A stretch of 64,000 nucleotides of DNA from Lysobacter gummosus (GCF_001442805.1 NZ_CP011131.1:5992619-6056618); one strand, 5' to 3'. Shown: positions 18,073-29,581, counted from the first letter of the stretch. The notes: generated by a model not told the origin, from the sequence alone. Numbers and translations: made by a program.

Positions 18073-19407
18073 ATGAAGCGTCCGCTGTCCGTCGCGTTGC
18101 GTTGCGCCCTGAGTTTCAGCGTCCTCGCCGCCCTGCCGCTGGCCGCCGCCGCGCAATCGGGCGAACGGCCCGAGGTCGCTTCGGCCGCCGCCAAGGTCAA
18201 GGCCGACGTGGTCACCTGGCGCCGCGACTTCCACGAGCATCCGGAGCTGTCCAACCGCGAGGAGCGCACCTCGGCCAAGGTCGTCGAGCACCTGCGCAAG
18301 CTCGGCCTGAAGCCGCGCACCGGTATCGCCCGCCACGGTGTGGTCGCGATCATCGAAGGCGGCAAGCCCGGCCCGAAGATCGCCCTGCGCGCCGACATGG
18401 ACGCGCTGCCGGTGACCGAGCAGGTCGATCTGCCGTTCGCATCCAAGGCCACCGCGACCTTCCGCGGCGAAACCGTCGGCGTCATGCACGCCTGCGGCCA
18501 CGACGCCCACACCAGCATCCTGCTCGGCATCGCCGATGCGCTGGTGGCGATGAAGAAAGACCTGCCGGGCCAGGTGATGCTGGTGTTCCAGCCGGCCGAG
18601 GAAGGTGCGCCGGCCAACGAGGAAGGCGGCGCCTCGCTGATGCTCAAGGACGGTCTGTTCAAGGACTACAAGCCCGAGGCCATGTTCGGCCTGCACGTGT
18701 TCTCGACCTTGCCGGCCGGCCAGCTCGGCGTGCGCCAGGGGCCGCTGATGGCGGCGTCGGACCGTTTCAGCATCAAGATCAAGGGCCGCCAGACCCACGG
18801 CTCGGCGCCGTGGGCCGGCGTGGACCCGATCGTCGCCGCGGCCGACGTGATCGGCAGCGCGCAGACCATCGTCAGCCGCCGCACCAACATCGCCAAGCTG
18901 CCGGCGGTGGTGACCTTCGGCGCGATCAAGGGCGGCATCCGCTACAACATCATTCCCGACGAAGTGGAGATGGTCGGCACCATCCGCACTTTCGACGAAG
19001 GCATGCGCCAGGCGATCTTCAAAGATCTCAAGAACGTCGCCGAGCACGTCAGCCTGGCCCACGGCGCCCACGCCGAAAGCCAGGTGCCCGATCAGGACGG
19101 CAATCCGGTCACCTACAACGACCCGGCGCTGACCGCGCGCATGCTGCCCAGCCTCAAGGCCGTGGCCGGCGACAAGAACGTGATCGAGATGCCGCTGGTG
19201 ATGGGCGCGGAGGATTTCTCCTACTACGCCAAGGAAGTCCCGGCGATGTTCTTCTTCGTCGGCGCGACCGAGCCGGGCGTGGATCCGTCCACGGCGCCCA
19301 GCAATCATTCGCCCAAGTTCAAGCTCGATGAGAGCTCGCTGGATGTGGGGTTGCGGGCGATGCTGCAGGTGACTTTGGATTATTTGAATGGGGCCAAGGC
19401 GGGTTGA
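18073..19407 (+). CDS. Exported M20-family amidohydrolase, paralogue 2
   Basis: 444 residues and collinear with the gene at 15717: signal peptide ending near AAAAQS, WRRDFHEHPELSNRE, ADMDALPVTEQ, MHACGHDAHTS, QPAEEGAP, RYNIIPDEVEMVGT and GAEDFSYY. All expected metal ligands are present, so it should be active. GGAG lies eight bases before the ATG. Long stretches such as GKPGPKIA(I/L)RADMDALPVT are shared with paralogue 1, pointing to an old tandem duplication that now flanks a membrane-protein gene. Substrate unknown. Confidence 0.9.
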   Translation: MKRPLSVALRCALSFSVLAALPLAAAAQSGERPEVASAAAKVKADVVTWRRDFHEHPELSNREERTSAKVVEHLRKLGLKPRTGIARHGVVAIIEGGKPGPKIALRADMDALPVTEQVDLPFASKATATFRGETVGVMHACGHDAHTSILLGIADALVAMKKDLPGQVMLVFQPAEEGAPANEEGGASLMLKDGLFKDYKPEAMFGLHVFSTLPAGQLGVRQGPLMAASDRFSIKIKGRQTHGSAPWAGVDPIVAAADVIGSAQTIVSRRTNIAKLPAVVTFGAIKGGIRYNIIPDEVEMVGTIRTFDEGMRQAIFKDLKNVAEHVSLAHGAHAESQVPDQDGNPVTYNDPALTARMLPSLKAVAGDKNVIEMPLVMGAEDFSYYAKEVPAMFFFVGATEPGVDPSTAPSNHSPKFKLDESSLDVGLRAMLQVTLDYLNGAKAG

Positions 19408-19433
19408 GAGGCAGCTGCCCTAACGCCCTGGAA

Positions 19434-19923
19434 CGCCGGCGGACACGAACCTTTGCCCCCTTTGGAAAAGGGGACGAGCGCCCGGCGAAACCGGGTCGGC
19501 TGGACTTAGATTGGAGCGCGGGGGATTTGCTCTTGGCGGTGACACGCTGCGATCGGAACGCAAAAGCAAATCCCCCCTAGCCCCCCTTTTTCAAAGGGGG
19601 GAACTGTTCGACAGCGGCGGGGAAATCGCCGGCGGACACGAATCTTTGCCCCCTTTGGAAAAGGGGGCGAGCGCCCGGCGAAACCGGGTCAGCTGGACTT
19701 AGATTGGAGCGCGGGGGATTTGCTCTTGGCGGTGACACGCTGCGATCGGAACGCAAAAGCAAATCCCTCCTAGCCCCCCTTTTTCAAAGGGGGGAACTGT
19801 TCGACAGCGGCGGGGAAATCGCCGGCGGACACGAATCTTTGCCCCCTTTGAAAAAGGGGGCGAGCGCCCGGCGGAGCCGGGTCGGCTGGGTTTAGATCGG
19901 AGCGCGGGGGATTTGCTCTTGCC
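19434..19923. repeat. 193-bp tandem repeat, about 2.5 copies, built on the CCCCCTTTG palindrome
   Basis: GGACACGAA recurs at 19441, 19634 and 19827, a period of exactly 193 bases. Each unit contains GCCCCCTTTGGAAAAGGGG, GCGCCCGGCG, GGGGGATTTGCTCTTG, then CAAATCCCCCCTAGCCCCCC and TTCAAAGGGGGGAACTG. The copies are almost identical, so the expansion looks recent. The third copy stops after GATTTGCTCTTG. Twin 63-residue open frames inside the repeat are by-products and not genes. Confidence 0.9.
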
Positions 19924-19956
19924 GATCCCCCAACCCGAAGCAGCTAAAATCGCCCC

Positions 19957-20769
19957 ATGACCACGCATGACCTCCCTCTCGGCCGCCACGTCGATTACCC
20001 GCGCGAGTACGACGCCTCGCTGCTGTTCCCGATCGCCCGCTCGCTCGGCCGCGCCCACATCGGCCTGAGCGACGACGCCCTGCCGTTCACCGGTTTCGAC
20101 CGCTGGAACGCCTACGAACTGAGCTGGCTCGACGCCCGCGGCAAGCCGCGCGTGGCCACCGCGACGGTGACGGTGCCGGCCGGCTCGCCGCACTTGATCG
20201 AATCCAAGTCGCTCAAGCTCTACCTCAACTCGTTCAACTCGACCCGCTTCGACGGCGAGGACATCGTGCGCGCGACCATCGCCGCCGACCTGTCCGCGGC
20301 CGCCGGCGCCCCGGTCGAGGTCGCTTTCGGCCTGCCGTCCATCGGAAATGACGACGGCGCCGAATCGATCGACGAGCTCGACGTGGCGATCGACGACTAC
20401 GGCCCGCCCAACGCCGGCCACCTGCGGGCCGACCCCGGCGCGATCGTGGAAGAAACCTTGACCAGCGCCCTGCTCAAATCCAATTGCCCGGTCACCGGCC
20501 AGCCCGACTGGGCCCGCGTGATCGTCGCCTACCGCGGCCCGCGCCTGGATCGCGCCGCGCTGCTGCGCTATCTCATCTCGTTCCGCGATCACGCCGAATT
20601 CCACGAACAATGCGTCGAACGCATCCATTCCGACCTGCAAACACACGCCCAGCCGCAATGGCTGTCGGTTCAAGCGCGCTACACCCGGCGCGGCGGTCTG
20701 GACATCAATCCGTGGCGCGGCAGTCACGGCCTGGCGCCGCCGCCGGCGGGCCGCGACGAACGGCAGTAA
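19957..20769 (+). CDS. queF: NADPH-dependent 7-cyano-7-deazaguanine reductase QueF
   Basis: 270 residues, the length of the long (E. coli-type, two-domain) QueF. Seen: the family motif [17 protein letters not shown] (substrate-binding Glu/Ser), the catalytic cysteine in [12 protein letters not shown], the [20 protein letters not shown] region, and HEQCVERI. It reduces preQ0 to preQ1 in the queuosine tRNA modification pathway in the cytosol. A TAAAAT that may serve as -10 ends seven bases before the ATG. No other queuosine genes are in the window. Confidence 0.96.
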   Translation: MTTHDLPLGRHVDYPREYDASLLFPIARSLGRAHIGLSDDALPFTGFDRWNAYELSWLDARGKPRVATATVTVPAGSPHLIESKSLKLYLNSFNSTRFDGEDIVRATIAADLSAAAGAPVEVAFGLPSIGNDDGAESIDELDVAIDDYGPPNAGHLRADPGAIVEETLTSALLKSNCPVTGQPDWARVIVAYRGPRLDRAALLRYLISFRDHAEFHEQCVERIHSDLQTHAQPQWLSVQARYTRRGGLDINPWRGSHGLAPPPAGRDERQ

Positions 20770-20926
20770 TCGCCCTCGCACAGGCCCTACACACGGCTTG
20801 TGCCAGGCAGCGGGTCGCGGAATTCGCTCATTCAGTTTCGTCATGAAAGTTCACGCGGGCGCTATGTCTTTTTAACAAGCGCCATGTCATGTTCCTTTCC
20901 GCCACTTCGGCAGGAGCCCTCAACCC

Positions 20927-21235
20927 ATGACTACCCCGGACAAGAAAGCCGATTTTTCCGATGTGCAAGGCGGAGCGTCGAGCACTGACGAGATCAAACA
21001 GAAAGCCGATTTCAGCGACGTGCAAGGCGGCGTGAGCTCGACCGACGAAATTACCGGCGGTGGCGAGCAGACCTACACGGTCGAGAAGGGCGACACGCTT
21101 TCGCATATCGCCAAGCAGTTCTACGGCAAGTCCAGCAAGTGGAACGCGATCTTCGAAGCCAATCGCGACCAGCTCGACGACCCCGACAAGATCCAGCCCG
21201 GCCAGGTTCTCAAGATTCCCGCCGCCAGCGACTGA
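20927..21235 (+). CDS. Small LysM-domain protein with duplicated N-terminal motif
   Basis: 102 residues without a signal peptide. Residues 7-23 and 26-42 are near-identical repeats ([18 protein letters not shown]). They are followed by a single LysM domain: [32 protein letters not shown] and [10 protein letters not shown]. The LysM part is like the C-terminal domain of YgaU/Kbp-type cytosolic proteins rather than cell-wall enzymes. AGGAG precedes the ATG. The function is unknown; cytoplasmic potassium- or stress-related roles are known for Kbp, but its BON domain is missing here. Confidence 0.82.
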   Translation: MTTPDKKADFSDVQGGASSTDEIKQKADFSDVQGGVSSTDEITGGGEQTYTVEKGDTLSHIAKQFYGKSSKWNAIFEANRDQLDDPDKIQPGQVLKIPAASD

Positions 21236-21285
21236 TCGCGCGTGCGTTTCAACATCACCTACTTCGTCTTTTCAGGAGATCCACC

Positions 21286-21798
21286 ATGCTGATCCGCAAT
21301 CGCACGCATTACGCCGTCGCCGCCGCCCTGGTCGCCGCGCTGGCGCTGGCCGGCTGCAAGAAGAAGGAAGAGCCGGCTCCCACGCCGCCGCCCGCCGCTG
21401 AAACCCCGGCTCCGGCGCCCGCACCGGCCGAGCCCGCTCCGGCGCCCGCCGCCACCGCAAGCGTCGCCAGTGTGGACCTGGGCAGCGCGATCGGCGCCGA
21501 CAAGAAGGTCACCGCGGCCGCCACCTCGTTCAAGCCGAAGGACACGATCTACGCCTCGATCTCCACCAGCACCTCCGATCCGGCCGCGACCGTACCGACC
21601 AAGCTCGGCGCCAAGTGGACCTTCCAGGACGGCCAGACCGTTCACGAAGAGCCGGTGGCCGACGTGCAGGCCACCAACGGCGGCGTCACCGCGTTCCAGA
21701 TCAACAGCCCGAAGGGTTTCCCGGAAGGCAAGTACAAGGTCGAAATCACTCAGGACGGCAACGTCGTCCAGACGAAGGAATTCGACGTCAAGAAGTAA
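21286..21798 (+). CDS. Putative lipoprotein with Pro/Ala-rich linker
   Basis: 170 residues. Signal peptide with lipobox LALAGC (Cys about residue 22), a KKKEE charged start, a PAPAPAEPAPAPA linker (about 28-60), then a beta-rich domain ending EGKYKVEITQDGNVVQTKEF. The compact C-terminal domain looks like an immunoglobulin-like fold, but no family is recognised. AGGAGAT precedes the ATG by six bases. It lies 50 bases after the LysM gene and shares its terminator. Confidence 0.8.
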   Translation: MLIRNRTHYAVAAALVAALALAGCKKKEEPAPTPPPAAETPAPAPAPAEPAPAPAATASVASVDLGSAIGADKKVTAAATSFKPKDTIYASISTSTSDPAATVPTKLGAKWTFQDGQTVHEEPVADVQATNGGVTAFQINSPKGFPEGKYKVEITQDGNVVQTKEFDVKK

Positions 21799-21830
21799 GG
21801 CTCTCTCCGCCACTATGGGCGGGCAAGCCC

Positions 21831-21862
21831 AGGGCGCGGCTACATGCCGCGCCCTTTTTTTG
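21831..21862 (+). terminator. Rho-independent terminator after the lipoprotein
   Basis: AGGGCGCGGC-TACAT-GCCGCGCCCT followed by TTTTTTTG. Confidence 0.85.
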
Positions 21863-21922
21863 TCTGCGTTTTGGGCCCGGAACGCCGCTCAACACCCAAG
21901 CACATCCCGAACCCCCAAGGCA

Positions 21923-22062
21923 GTTCCCCCCCTTTGGAAAAGGGGGGCAGGGGGGATTTAGCTTTTGCTCCTCACCGCGTCGCAAAGCAAATCCCCCGCG
22001 CTCCGCTTTACTCCGCGAAACGAAACCAGCGCCGGGCGCCCGCCCCCTTTTCCAAAGGGGGC
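21923..22062. repeat. CCCCCCTTTGGAAAAGGGGGG-type palindromic repeat, locus 4
   Basis: Left arm GTTCCCCCCCTTTGGAAAAG plus GGGGGGATTTAGCTTTTGC, the inner complement AAGCAAATCCCCCGCGC, then GCGCCGGGCGCCCGCCCCC and the closing TTTTCCAAAGGGGGC. It lies between the convergent lipoprotein and ychJ-like genes. Confidence 0.8.
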
Positions 22063-22075
22063 CACCGTTCGCGCC

Positions 22076-22474
22076 TCACTTCGCCGACGGAAACTCCCCG
22101 TCCACATACAACCACCGCCCCTCGACCCGCGCGAACCGGCTGACCTCGTGCAAACGCACCGCCGAACCTCCGCCGACGCGGTAGCGCGCGACGAACTCGA
22201 CCACCGCGGCATCGCCCTCGGGCCGGTGCCGCTTCACCTGCAACCCCAGCCAACGCACCGCCGGGTCGAAATCCAGCTGCGCCGGACACGTATCCGGATG
22301 CCAGCTGGCCCGCAGATAGTCCGCATCGCCCAGGACGTAGGCGCTGTAGCGCGAGCGCATCAGGGCCTCGGCCGACTCGGCCGCCGCCCCGCCATGCAGC
22401 CGCCCGCAACAGGCGGCATAACGACGCGACGGGTCGCAGGGGCAGGCGGCGGGCGGATCGGTTCGGGTGCTCAT
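22076..22474 (-). CDS. YchJ-family (UPF0225) SEC-C motif protein
   Basis: 132 residues, the usual size. The N-terminal SEC-C zinc-binding motif CPCDPSRRYAACCGRLHGG is followed by AESAEALMRSRYSAYVLGD and LRASWHPDTCP, which identify YchJ. The C-terminal half is an NTF2-like cone (EFVARYRVGGGSAVRLHEVS). It lacks the second C-terminal SEC-C present in some homologues. Function unknown in the family; a small metal-binding protein. Confidence 0.9.
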   Translation of the reverse strand: MSTRTDPPAACPCDPSRRYAACCGRLHGGAAAESAEALMRSRYSAYVLGDADYLRASWHPDTCPAQLDFDPAVRWLGLQVKRHRPEGDAAVVEFVARYRVGGGSAVRLHEVSRFARVEGRWLYVDGEFPSAK

Positions 22475-22545
22475 GACGGTATTTTCAGCGCAGACACGCC
22501 GCTGCGACTACCATGCGCGTCCCCACCCGTTGCCCGAGTCCTGCC

Positions 22546-23253
<708 letters not shown>

Positions 23254-23387
23254 GCCGGCCGCGGACACGAATCCACTACGCGGCCGCTTGCCGGCCCGCC
23301 GCTAACGGGTGAGATCATTCGCCCGTTACGCCGCAACGACCCAGCACGCCGTTTTTCCACCCGCTCACTTCGCCCGGCTCCGACGCC

Positions 23388-23828
23388 ATGTCGCCTGCGA
23401 TCCATCCCTGCCTGAGCTGCGGCGCCTGCTGCGCCCACTTCCGCGTCGCCTTTCACTGGAGCGAAACCGACGCCTGCGAAGGCGGCATCACGCCGAGCGC
23501 GCTGACCGAAACCCTCGACCCGCATCGCGTGGTCATGCGCGGCACCTACGGCGGCACGGCCGTGCGCTGCGAACAACTGCGCGGCGACATCGGCGTGGAC
23601 GCGCACTGCGGCGTCTACGCGCTGCGGCCGTCGCCGTGCCATGCGCTCAAACCGGCGTGGGAAGACGGAACGGCGAGTCCGCAGTGCGACAAGGCGCGGG
23701 TGGCGCATGGGATGGAACCGTTGACGCCGCAGGTCTGGTACGCGCTGCGTGGCGAAGCCGCCGATGCCTTGATAATCGCCGCCGCCGGCGCTCTACAGAA
23801 TCAGATGCACGATCAGGACAACCCCTAA
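23388..23828 (+). CDS. YkgJ-family cysteine cluster protein
   Basis: 146 residues with the Fe/Zn-chelating cysteine pattern of the CxxCxxCC family: CLSCGACCAHFR at the N-terminus, then RCEQLRG, HCGVYALRPSPCHAL and a final CDKAR. Small cytosolic protein of unknown role. The 3' end overlaps the convergent 70-residue gene by 36 bases. Confidence 0.85.
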   Translation: MSPAIHPCLSCGACCAHFRVAFHWSETDACEGGITPSALTETLDPHRVVMRGTYGGTAVRCEQLRGDIGVDAHCGVYALRPSPCHALKPAWEDGTASPQCDKARVAHGMEPLTPQVWYALRGEAADALIIAAAGALQNQMHDQDNP

Positions 23829-24005
23829 GGCGATTGTCAGCGCACCGACTAATACCGCTTTCCATCCGAACACTTCCTCACCCTCGGACGAATCGTTGTC
23901 GCCTCCGTCAAAACTCCAATCGAACATCGCCCGTCCGGTCAAAATCGAATTGGCACCGAAGACGATGATCGCAATGCCGATCGGCAAAACCGGTGCCGTG
24001 ATCAT
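23793..24005 (-). CDS. Small two-helix membrane protein (70 aa)
   Basis: Two hydrophobic segments (VLPIGIAIIVFGANSIL and VLVGALTIALGVVLIVHLIL) bracket an acidic loop (GGDNDSSEGEE). The start codon overlaps the stop of the upstream zinc-ribbon gene (ATGA at 24002-24005), the main support for a real, translationally coupled gene. Its end overlaps the convergent ykgJ-like gene. No family recognised. Confidence 0.65.
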   Translation of the reverse strand: MITAPVLPIGIAIIVFGANSILTGRAMFDWSFDGGDNDSSEGEEVFGWKAVLVGALTIALGVVLIVHLIL

Positions 24006-24460
24006 ACTGATGATTTCGTAAGGCCGGAATCGTCGCTATCGGCCGCGGCGCGGATCAACAGTTTATCGAGCATCGCGATCTGAGCCTTATCGCGACGCAG
24101 CCCACAGGCCGTCAGCTCATCCAACACCCGGCGCCAGCGCCACAGTGCCTCGACATCGCGCTTCATCACGGCTCGTTGCGAGCTCCAACGCGCGCGCAGG
24201 CTTTTCAGTTCCGTCACCCACTGCAAACGCAGCGGCCAGCATTGCGGACACAGCACGGGGCGCTGCCAAATGTAGGCCTTGCGCACCTCGAAAATTTCCT
24301 TCTGCCGCTGGGCGCTGAACACGAATTCGCGATCGCAGCGACGGCAGCTCAAGGCCTGATCGACATAAACCGGTCCGGCGAATTCCGCCGCCATCGAGCG
24401 ACGGCTTTCATCCGACCAGTTCCTCATATCCACGGCAATCTTCGCGTTCCGACCTGCCAC
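24002..24460 (-). CDS. Zinc-ribbon domain protein
   Basis: 152 residues from a GTG with GGAGAGGA about eight bases upstream; an ATG 11 codons in (MRNWSDE) is the alternative. Seen: [20 protein letters not shown] then [12 protein letters not shown], the CxxC-x(n)-CxxC probable zinc-ribbon domain in which an EF/F-rich segment separates the Cys pairs. The C-terminal half is basic and helical ([20 protein letters not shown]). Function unknown; coupled to the small membrane protein downstream. Confidence 0.75.
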   Translation of the reverse strand: MAGRNAKIAVDMRNWSDESRRSMAAEFAGPVYVDQALSCRRCDREFVFSAQRQKEIFEVRKAYIWQRPVLCPQCWPLRLQWVTELKSLRARWSSQRAVMKRDVEALWRWRRVLDELTACGLRRDKAQIAMLDKLLIRAAADSDDSGLTKSSV

Positions 24461-24679
24461 GGGTGGCTCCTCTCCAACGCACTTGTCCAGATTCGGCCAG
24501 ATGGCATTTGGCGCGGAATGCATCATTCCACAGCACCGCCAAGCCTCATACCACCTGGGTCTTTGCCTCGCCCCGCCCGAACCGCGACAATGGCGGGCCG
24601 GGTCGCAGCGCCATCGCGTCCCGCAAGGACCCTGCTCCGCCCCGTGCGCCCGCGCACGGAGGCCCCACTGGAGATCGTA

Positions 24680-26008
<1,329 letters not shown>

Positions 26009-26035
26009 CCGGGCGCTGGACGATCGAGGCAAAAC

Positions 26036-26063
26036 AAAGGGCGCTTCGGCGCCCTTTTTTTTT
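26036..26063 (+). terminator. Rho-independent terminator of icd
   Basis: GGGCGC-TTCG-GCGCCC stem-loop followed by nine T residues. Confidence 0.9.
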
Positions 26064-26106
26064 GCGGCGATGCGGTGCCGTCACGACCCGATCGACACCG
26101 CTCCGG

Positions 26107-26406
26107 TCACATGGTGCGTTTGCACTGATCGAATTCGGCCTGCAAGGTCGATTTGAAAACATCGTTACTGCCGGACTCCATTTCGGCATTGAGACGGTTC
26201 ATATCGTGCTTGGCCGAAGCCGCATTGGCGAAGCACGGGCAGAACGACGCGATCTGCTGCGCGCTCAGGTTCGTCCGGTTTTGCAGGCGGCGCTCGCAGG
26301 CGCGCAGGAAGGTGGCTCTGGCGTCCTCGGCGGACGGTGGCGCCGGCTGGGAACACGCGGCGAGCACAAGCGCCGCTGCCGCGAATACGATCGACCGATA
26401 GTTCAT
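26107..26406 (-). CDS. Small putative lipoprotein (99 aa)
   Basis: Signal peptide with lipobox LVLAAC (Cys about residue 18), then a short helical domain with four further cysteines: ERRLQNRTNLSAQQ, ASFCPCFANAAS and DQCKRTM. The CPC motif is conserved-looking, but no family is recognised. It lies 90 bases after the metallopeptidase gene on the same strand and may be cotranscribed. Confidence 0.72.
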   Translation of the reverse strand: MNYRSIVFAAAALVLAACSQPAPPSAEDARATFLRACERRLQNRTNLSAQQIASFCPCFANAASAKHDMNRLNAEMESGSNDVFKSTLQAEFDQCKRTM

Positions 26407-26496
26407 TCTCTACTCCAATGTCCGGGCCGCGGCGTCCGGATGCAGACCGAGGCGCCGCGAAGCTTACGTCACCGATGCGGTTCGGCGCAGCATCGT

Positions 26497-27513
26497 TCAG
26501 CGCGCATCGGCCGCATTGCGGTTCTGCGCCTGCTTGCGCTCGATCTCCTCGATCCTGGCCTGCTCTTCCTGCGCGCTCAAGCGGTGCCTGGGCGCGATGT
26601 GCGGCCCGATCAGGCGCATCCAGTTGCGGGTGATCCGCCGGCTTTCTTCCGCGCAGCGCTGCGCGCGCGCCGCAGGCAGGCGGCCGCTGGCGACGATGCT
26701 CGGATACTTGTCCGGGTCGCTGCCGTAGACCATGCACTGCAGGTTGAAGAAACGCTGCGCGCCGACCGAATGCTCGTCGGCGTAACGGGCCATGTCGTGC
26801 TGGCCGTCGTCGGTGATCAGGAAGAAATTCGACGCCAGCTGCAGCTTGCGCGCGATGTCGCCCCGCGATTCGTCGGTGCTGACGAACGACAGCATCAGCG
26901 TGGTCGCCAACTGGTCCACCGCGTCTTCCTCGCGGCCGGTCGCGGGCAGGTCGAGAAGATCGACCAGGGCGTGGCCGGTTTCGTGCAGCAGCAGGAAGCG
27001 CAGGTTCGCCAGCAGGTAATCGAGCTGGTCGCGGGCGCTGCCGCCGTTGGCCTGGGCGATCGTCAGGCCCTGGCGCACCAGCAGCTCCAGCATTTCGTAG
27101 CACAGGACGATGTCGCCCTTATCGCGGGCGTAGAAGATGTTGACCGTGTCGCATTGCGCGGCGACGTAGTTGATCGGACGCGGCAGCATCAGCCAGCCGT
27201 CGAGCTGGTCGATCTCGGGCAGTTGCCGCAGCACGTCGATCTTGCGCGCCATGTCGTACATCGCCAGCAGATCGGGATCGCGCGGTGGCAGGTAGTTGTA
27301 GGTGAAGTGGGTGCCGTCGGCTTGTTCGAACGGCAGCGGCGCGGCGACCGGGGCGATCGCGGTGTCCGCCTTGGCGGCCTCGGCCGGCTTGGGCGAGGCC
27401 GCAACGGCCACGGGCGGCGGCGCCTGGGTCCGTTGCCAGACCGTGTAGCCCCAGATCGAACAGACCGAGATCACGGCCGCGGCCAGAATGCCGATGATGA
27501 TCTTCTGCAGCAT
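26497..27513 (-). CDS. DUF4344-type putative metallopeptidase
   Basis: 338 residues. One N-terminal transmembrane anchor (KIIIGILAAAVISVCSIWGY) and a short Pro/Ala linker are followed by the DUF4344 peptidase domain. Seen: zinc-binding HETGHALVDLLDLP (HExxH), followed about a dozen residues later by EEDAVDQLATTLML, which supplies the third Glu, and ADEHSVGAQRFFNLQC. The start at 27513 (MLQKII) is chosen because upstream residues are low-complexity and Arg-rich. Predicted to face the periplasm; substrate unknown. Confidence 0.82.
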   Translation of the reverse strand: MLQKIIIGILAAAVISVCSIWGYTVWQRTQAPPPVAVAASPKPAEAAKADTAIAPVAAPLPFEQADGTHFTYNYLPPRDPDLLAMYDMARKIDVLRQLPEIDQLDGWLMLPRPINYVAAQCDTVNIFYARDKGDIVLCYEMLELLVRQGLTIAQANGGSARDQLDYLLANLRFLLLHETGHALVDLLDLPATGREEDAVDQLATTLMLSFVSTDESRGDIARKLQLASNFFLITDDGQHDMARYADEHSVGAQRFFNLQCMVYGSDPDKYPSIVASGRLPAARAQRCAEESRRITRNWMRLIGPHIAPRHRLSAQEEQARIEEIERKQAQNRNAADAR

Positions 27514-27779
27514 GCGAGGGCTCTGGTCTGGACTGACGCGGGACACAGGCCCCGGCTGCGAGCGCAAGGACACGCGCGACGACTGGCTTCGGCGATGCGA
27601 TCCGGCCATGCCGGCCGGACGTTCCCCATCGGGCCGTTCCTGTCGGCGCGGGTTGCGTCCTTGCACCTTCGGCCGGATGGTAACGCGATAGTCGCGCGCG
27701 CGGCATCGTTTTGACGCATCGCCACCACGCGACCGGCGAACCCGCTGGACGCCCCGCGCCGCCGCCGTACACTGCGGCC

Positions 27780-29510
27780 ATGTCCGCCGACTCCGCCGCC
27801 CTCGCGCAAGCCGTTGCCGTCGCCGGCCAGATCCGCGACGCCTTCGCCGACTACCACGCGCGCTTCGCCGCGATTACCCGCCGCGCGCAAGGCCGCTTCG
27901 AGCGCTGCGACTGGAACGGCGCGCGCGACGACGCGGTCGAACGCATCGAGCTGTACGACCGCTGCATCGCCGAGGCCAGCGATGCGCTGGAAACGCGGCT
28001 GGGCGAGCAGGCGCGCGATCGCGGGTTCTGGTCGCAGGTGCACACCGCCTATGCGCAGGCGGTCGCGCCCTTGCTCGACGGCGAGCTGTACAAGACGTTC
28101 TTCAACACGCTTACCCGGCGTTTCTTCAAGACCCGCGGCGTCGATCCGGCGATGGAGTTCGTCGCGCTCGACATCGAGCCCACCGACGCGATCACTCATC
28201 CGGTCGCGCGCCACAGCTATGCGGTGTCGGAAGAGCGACTGGTCGAAACCTTCATGCGGGTGCTCGACGATTATCCGTTCGCGGTGCCCTACGCGCATCG
28301 CACCCGCTGCGCGGCGGGAATCGCGGTGCGGCTGCAGGAGGACTTGCAGCATTGGGGGCCGCATCCGGTGCGCGCGGTGGAATTGCTCAACACCGTGTTC
28401 TATCGCGAGCAGCGCGCGTATCTGATCGGCCGCGTGTTCGGCGAACGCGCGTTCTCGCCGTGCGTGATCGCCCTGGTCAACGAGGACGGCGCGCTCAAGG
28501 TCGATGCGGTGCTGACCTTGCGCAGCGAAGTCGTGCAGTTGTTCAGCTACTCGCGCAGTTATTTCCACGCCGACCTGGGCACGGTCGGCGATGCGGTGGT
28601 GTTCCTGCGCACGCTGCTGCCGGGCAAGCCGATCGACGAGCTCTACACCGTGCTCGGCCGCGCCAAGCAGGGCAAGACCGAGCGTTACCGCACCTTCTTC
28701 CGCCAGTTCGCCGCCCAGCCCGGCGAGCGTCTGGTGCGCGCCGACGGCGAACGCGGCATGGTCATGGCGGTGTTCACGCTGCCCAGCTACCCGCTGGTGT
28801 TCAAGATCATCCGCGATCGCTTCGCTTATCCGAAGGAAGTCGCGCGCGAGGAGGTCGAGGCCAAGTATTCGCTGGTGTTCCATCACGATCGCGTCGGCCG
28901 GCTGGTGGATGCGCAGCCGTTCCGGTTCCTGCGTTTTCCGCGCTCGCGTTTCGAGCCGGACCTGCTCGATGAGTTGCTGAGCACCTGCGCGGGCAGCATC
29001 AGTCAGGACGGCGACGATCTGGTGCTGCACCTGTGTTATGTCGAGCGGCGCCTGCGGCCGTTGAATCTGTATGTGCGCGAGCAACCGGCCGAAGCGGCGC
29101 GCGCGGCGGTGATCGATTACGGTCAGGCGATCCGCGATCTGGCGCTGAGCAATATTTTTCCGGGCGATTTGCTGTTGAAGAACTTCGGCGTGTCGCGGCA
29201 CGGGCGCGCGATCTTCTACGACTACGACGAACTGTGTCTGGTCACCGACTGTCGCTTCCGCGCGGTGCCGGCGCCGCGCAATCACGAGGAAGAGATGGAA
29301 TCGGGCGCGTGGTTCTACGCCCACGGCAACGACGTGTTTCCGGAGCAGTTCCCGCGTTTCCTGGGTTTGTCGCCGCCGCTGCTGGGCGCGTTGATGCACG
29401 CGCACGGCGACATCTTCCGCATGCAGTGGTGGCAGCAGGTCCAGGCGGGGCTGGCGAGCGGGCAGCGCAACGATGTGGCGCCGTATCCGTCGCAGCGGCG
29501 GTTGCCTTGA
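27780..29510 (+). CDS. aceK: Isocitrate dehydrogenase kinase/phosphatase
   Basis: 576 residues, the usual AceK length. Seen: the regulatory N-terminal half ([32 protein letters not shown]) and the kinase-like half with an ATP-binding loop region [48 protein letters not shown] as catalytic loop and [13 protein letters not shown] as metal-binding segment. It phosphorylates and dephosphorylates isocitrate dehydrogenase to divert flux into the glyoxylate shunt. Unusually it is not next to aceB/aceA here but near its target gene icd. Confidence 0.96.
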   Translation: MSADSAALAQAVAVAGQIRDAFADYHARFAAITRRAQGRFERCDWNGARDDAVERIELYDRCIAEASDALETRLGEQARDRGFWSQVHTAYAQAVAPLLDGELYKTFFNTLTRRFFKTRGVDPAMEFVALDIEPTDAITHPVARHSYAVSEERLVETFMRVLDDYPFAVPYAHRTRCAAGIAVRLQEDLQHWGPHPVRAVELLNTVFYREQRAYLIGRVFGERAFSPCVIALVNEDGALKVDAVLTLRSEVVQLFSYSRSYFHADLGTVGDAVVFLRTLLPGKPIDELYTVLGRAKQGKTERYRTFFRQFAAQPGERLVRADGERGMVMAVFTLPSYPLVFKIIRDRFAYPKEVAREEVEAKYSLVFHHDRVGRLVDAQPFRFLRFPRSRFEPDLLDELLSTCAGSISQDGDDLVLHLCYVERRLRPLNLYVREQPAEAARAAVIDYGQAIRDLALSNIFPGDLLLKNFGVSRHGRAIFYDYDELCLVTDCRFRAVPAPRNHEEEMESGAWFYAHGNDVFPEQFPRFLGLSPPLLGALMHAHGDIFRMQWWQQVQAGLASGQRNDVAPYPSQRRLP

Positions 29511-29581
29511 AGGGTGGCTGTTGGGCTTACGGCGGGCGCGAGTTGGCGTGAGTCGAGTCCGGAATGCTTCGCTTTTTCGCT

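Noticed and set aside
15558-18662. Minus-strand open frame of about 1000 codons over the two M20 genes
   Set aside because: Antisense shadow caused by very GC-rich third positions; the plus-strand frames carry full M20 motifs.
19511-19895. Two near-identical 63-residue frames inside the 193-bp tandem repeat
   Set aside because: They arise from the repeated sequence itself; no ribosome site and no known protein.
19434-19923. Possible CRISPR array
   Set aside because: Only ~2.5 copies with a 193-bp period and no unique spacers; it is a simple tandem duplication of a palindromic element.
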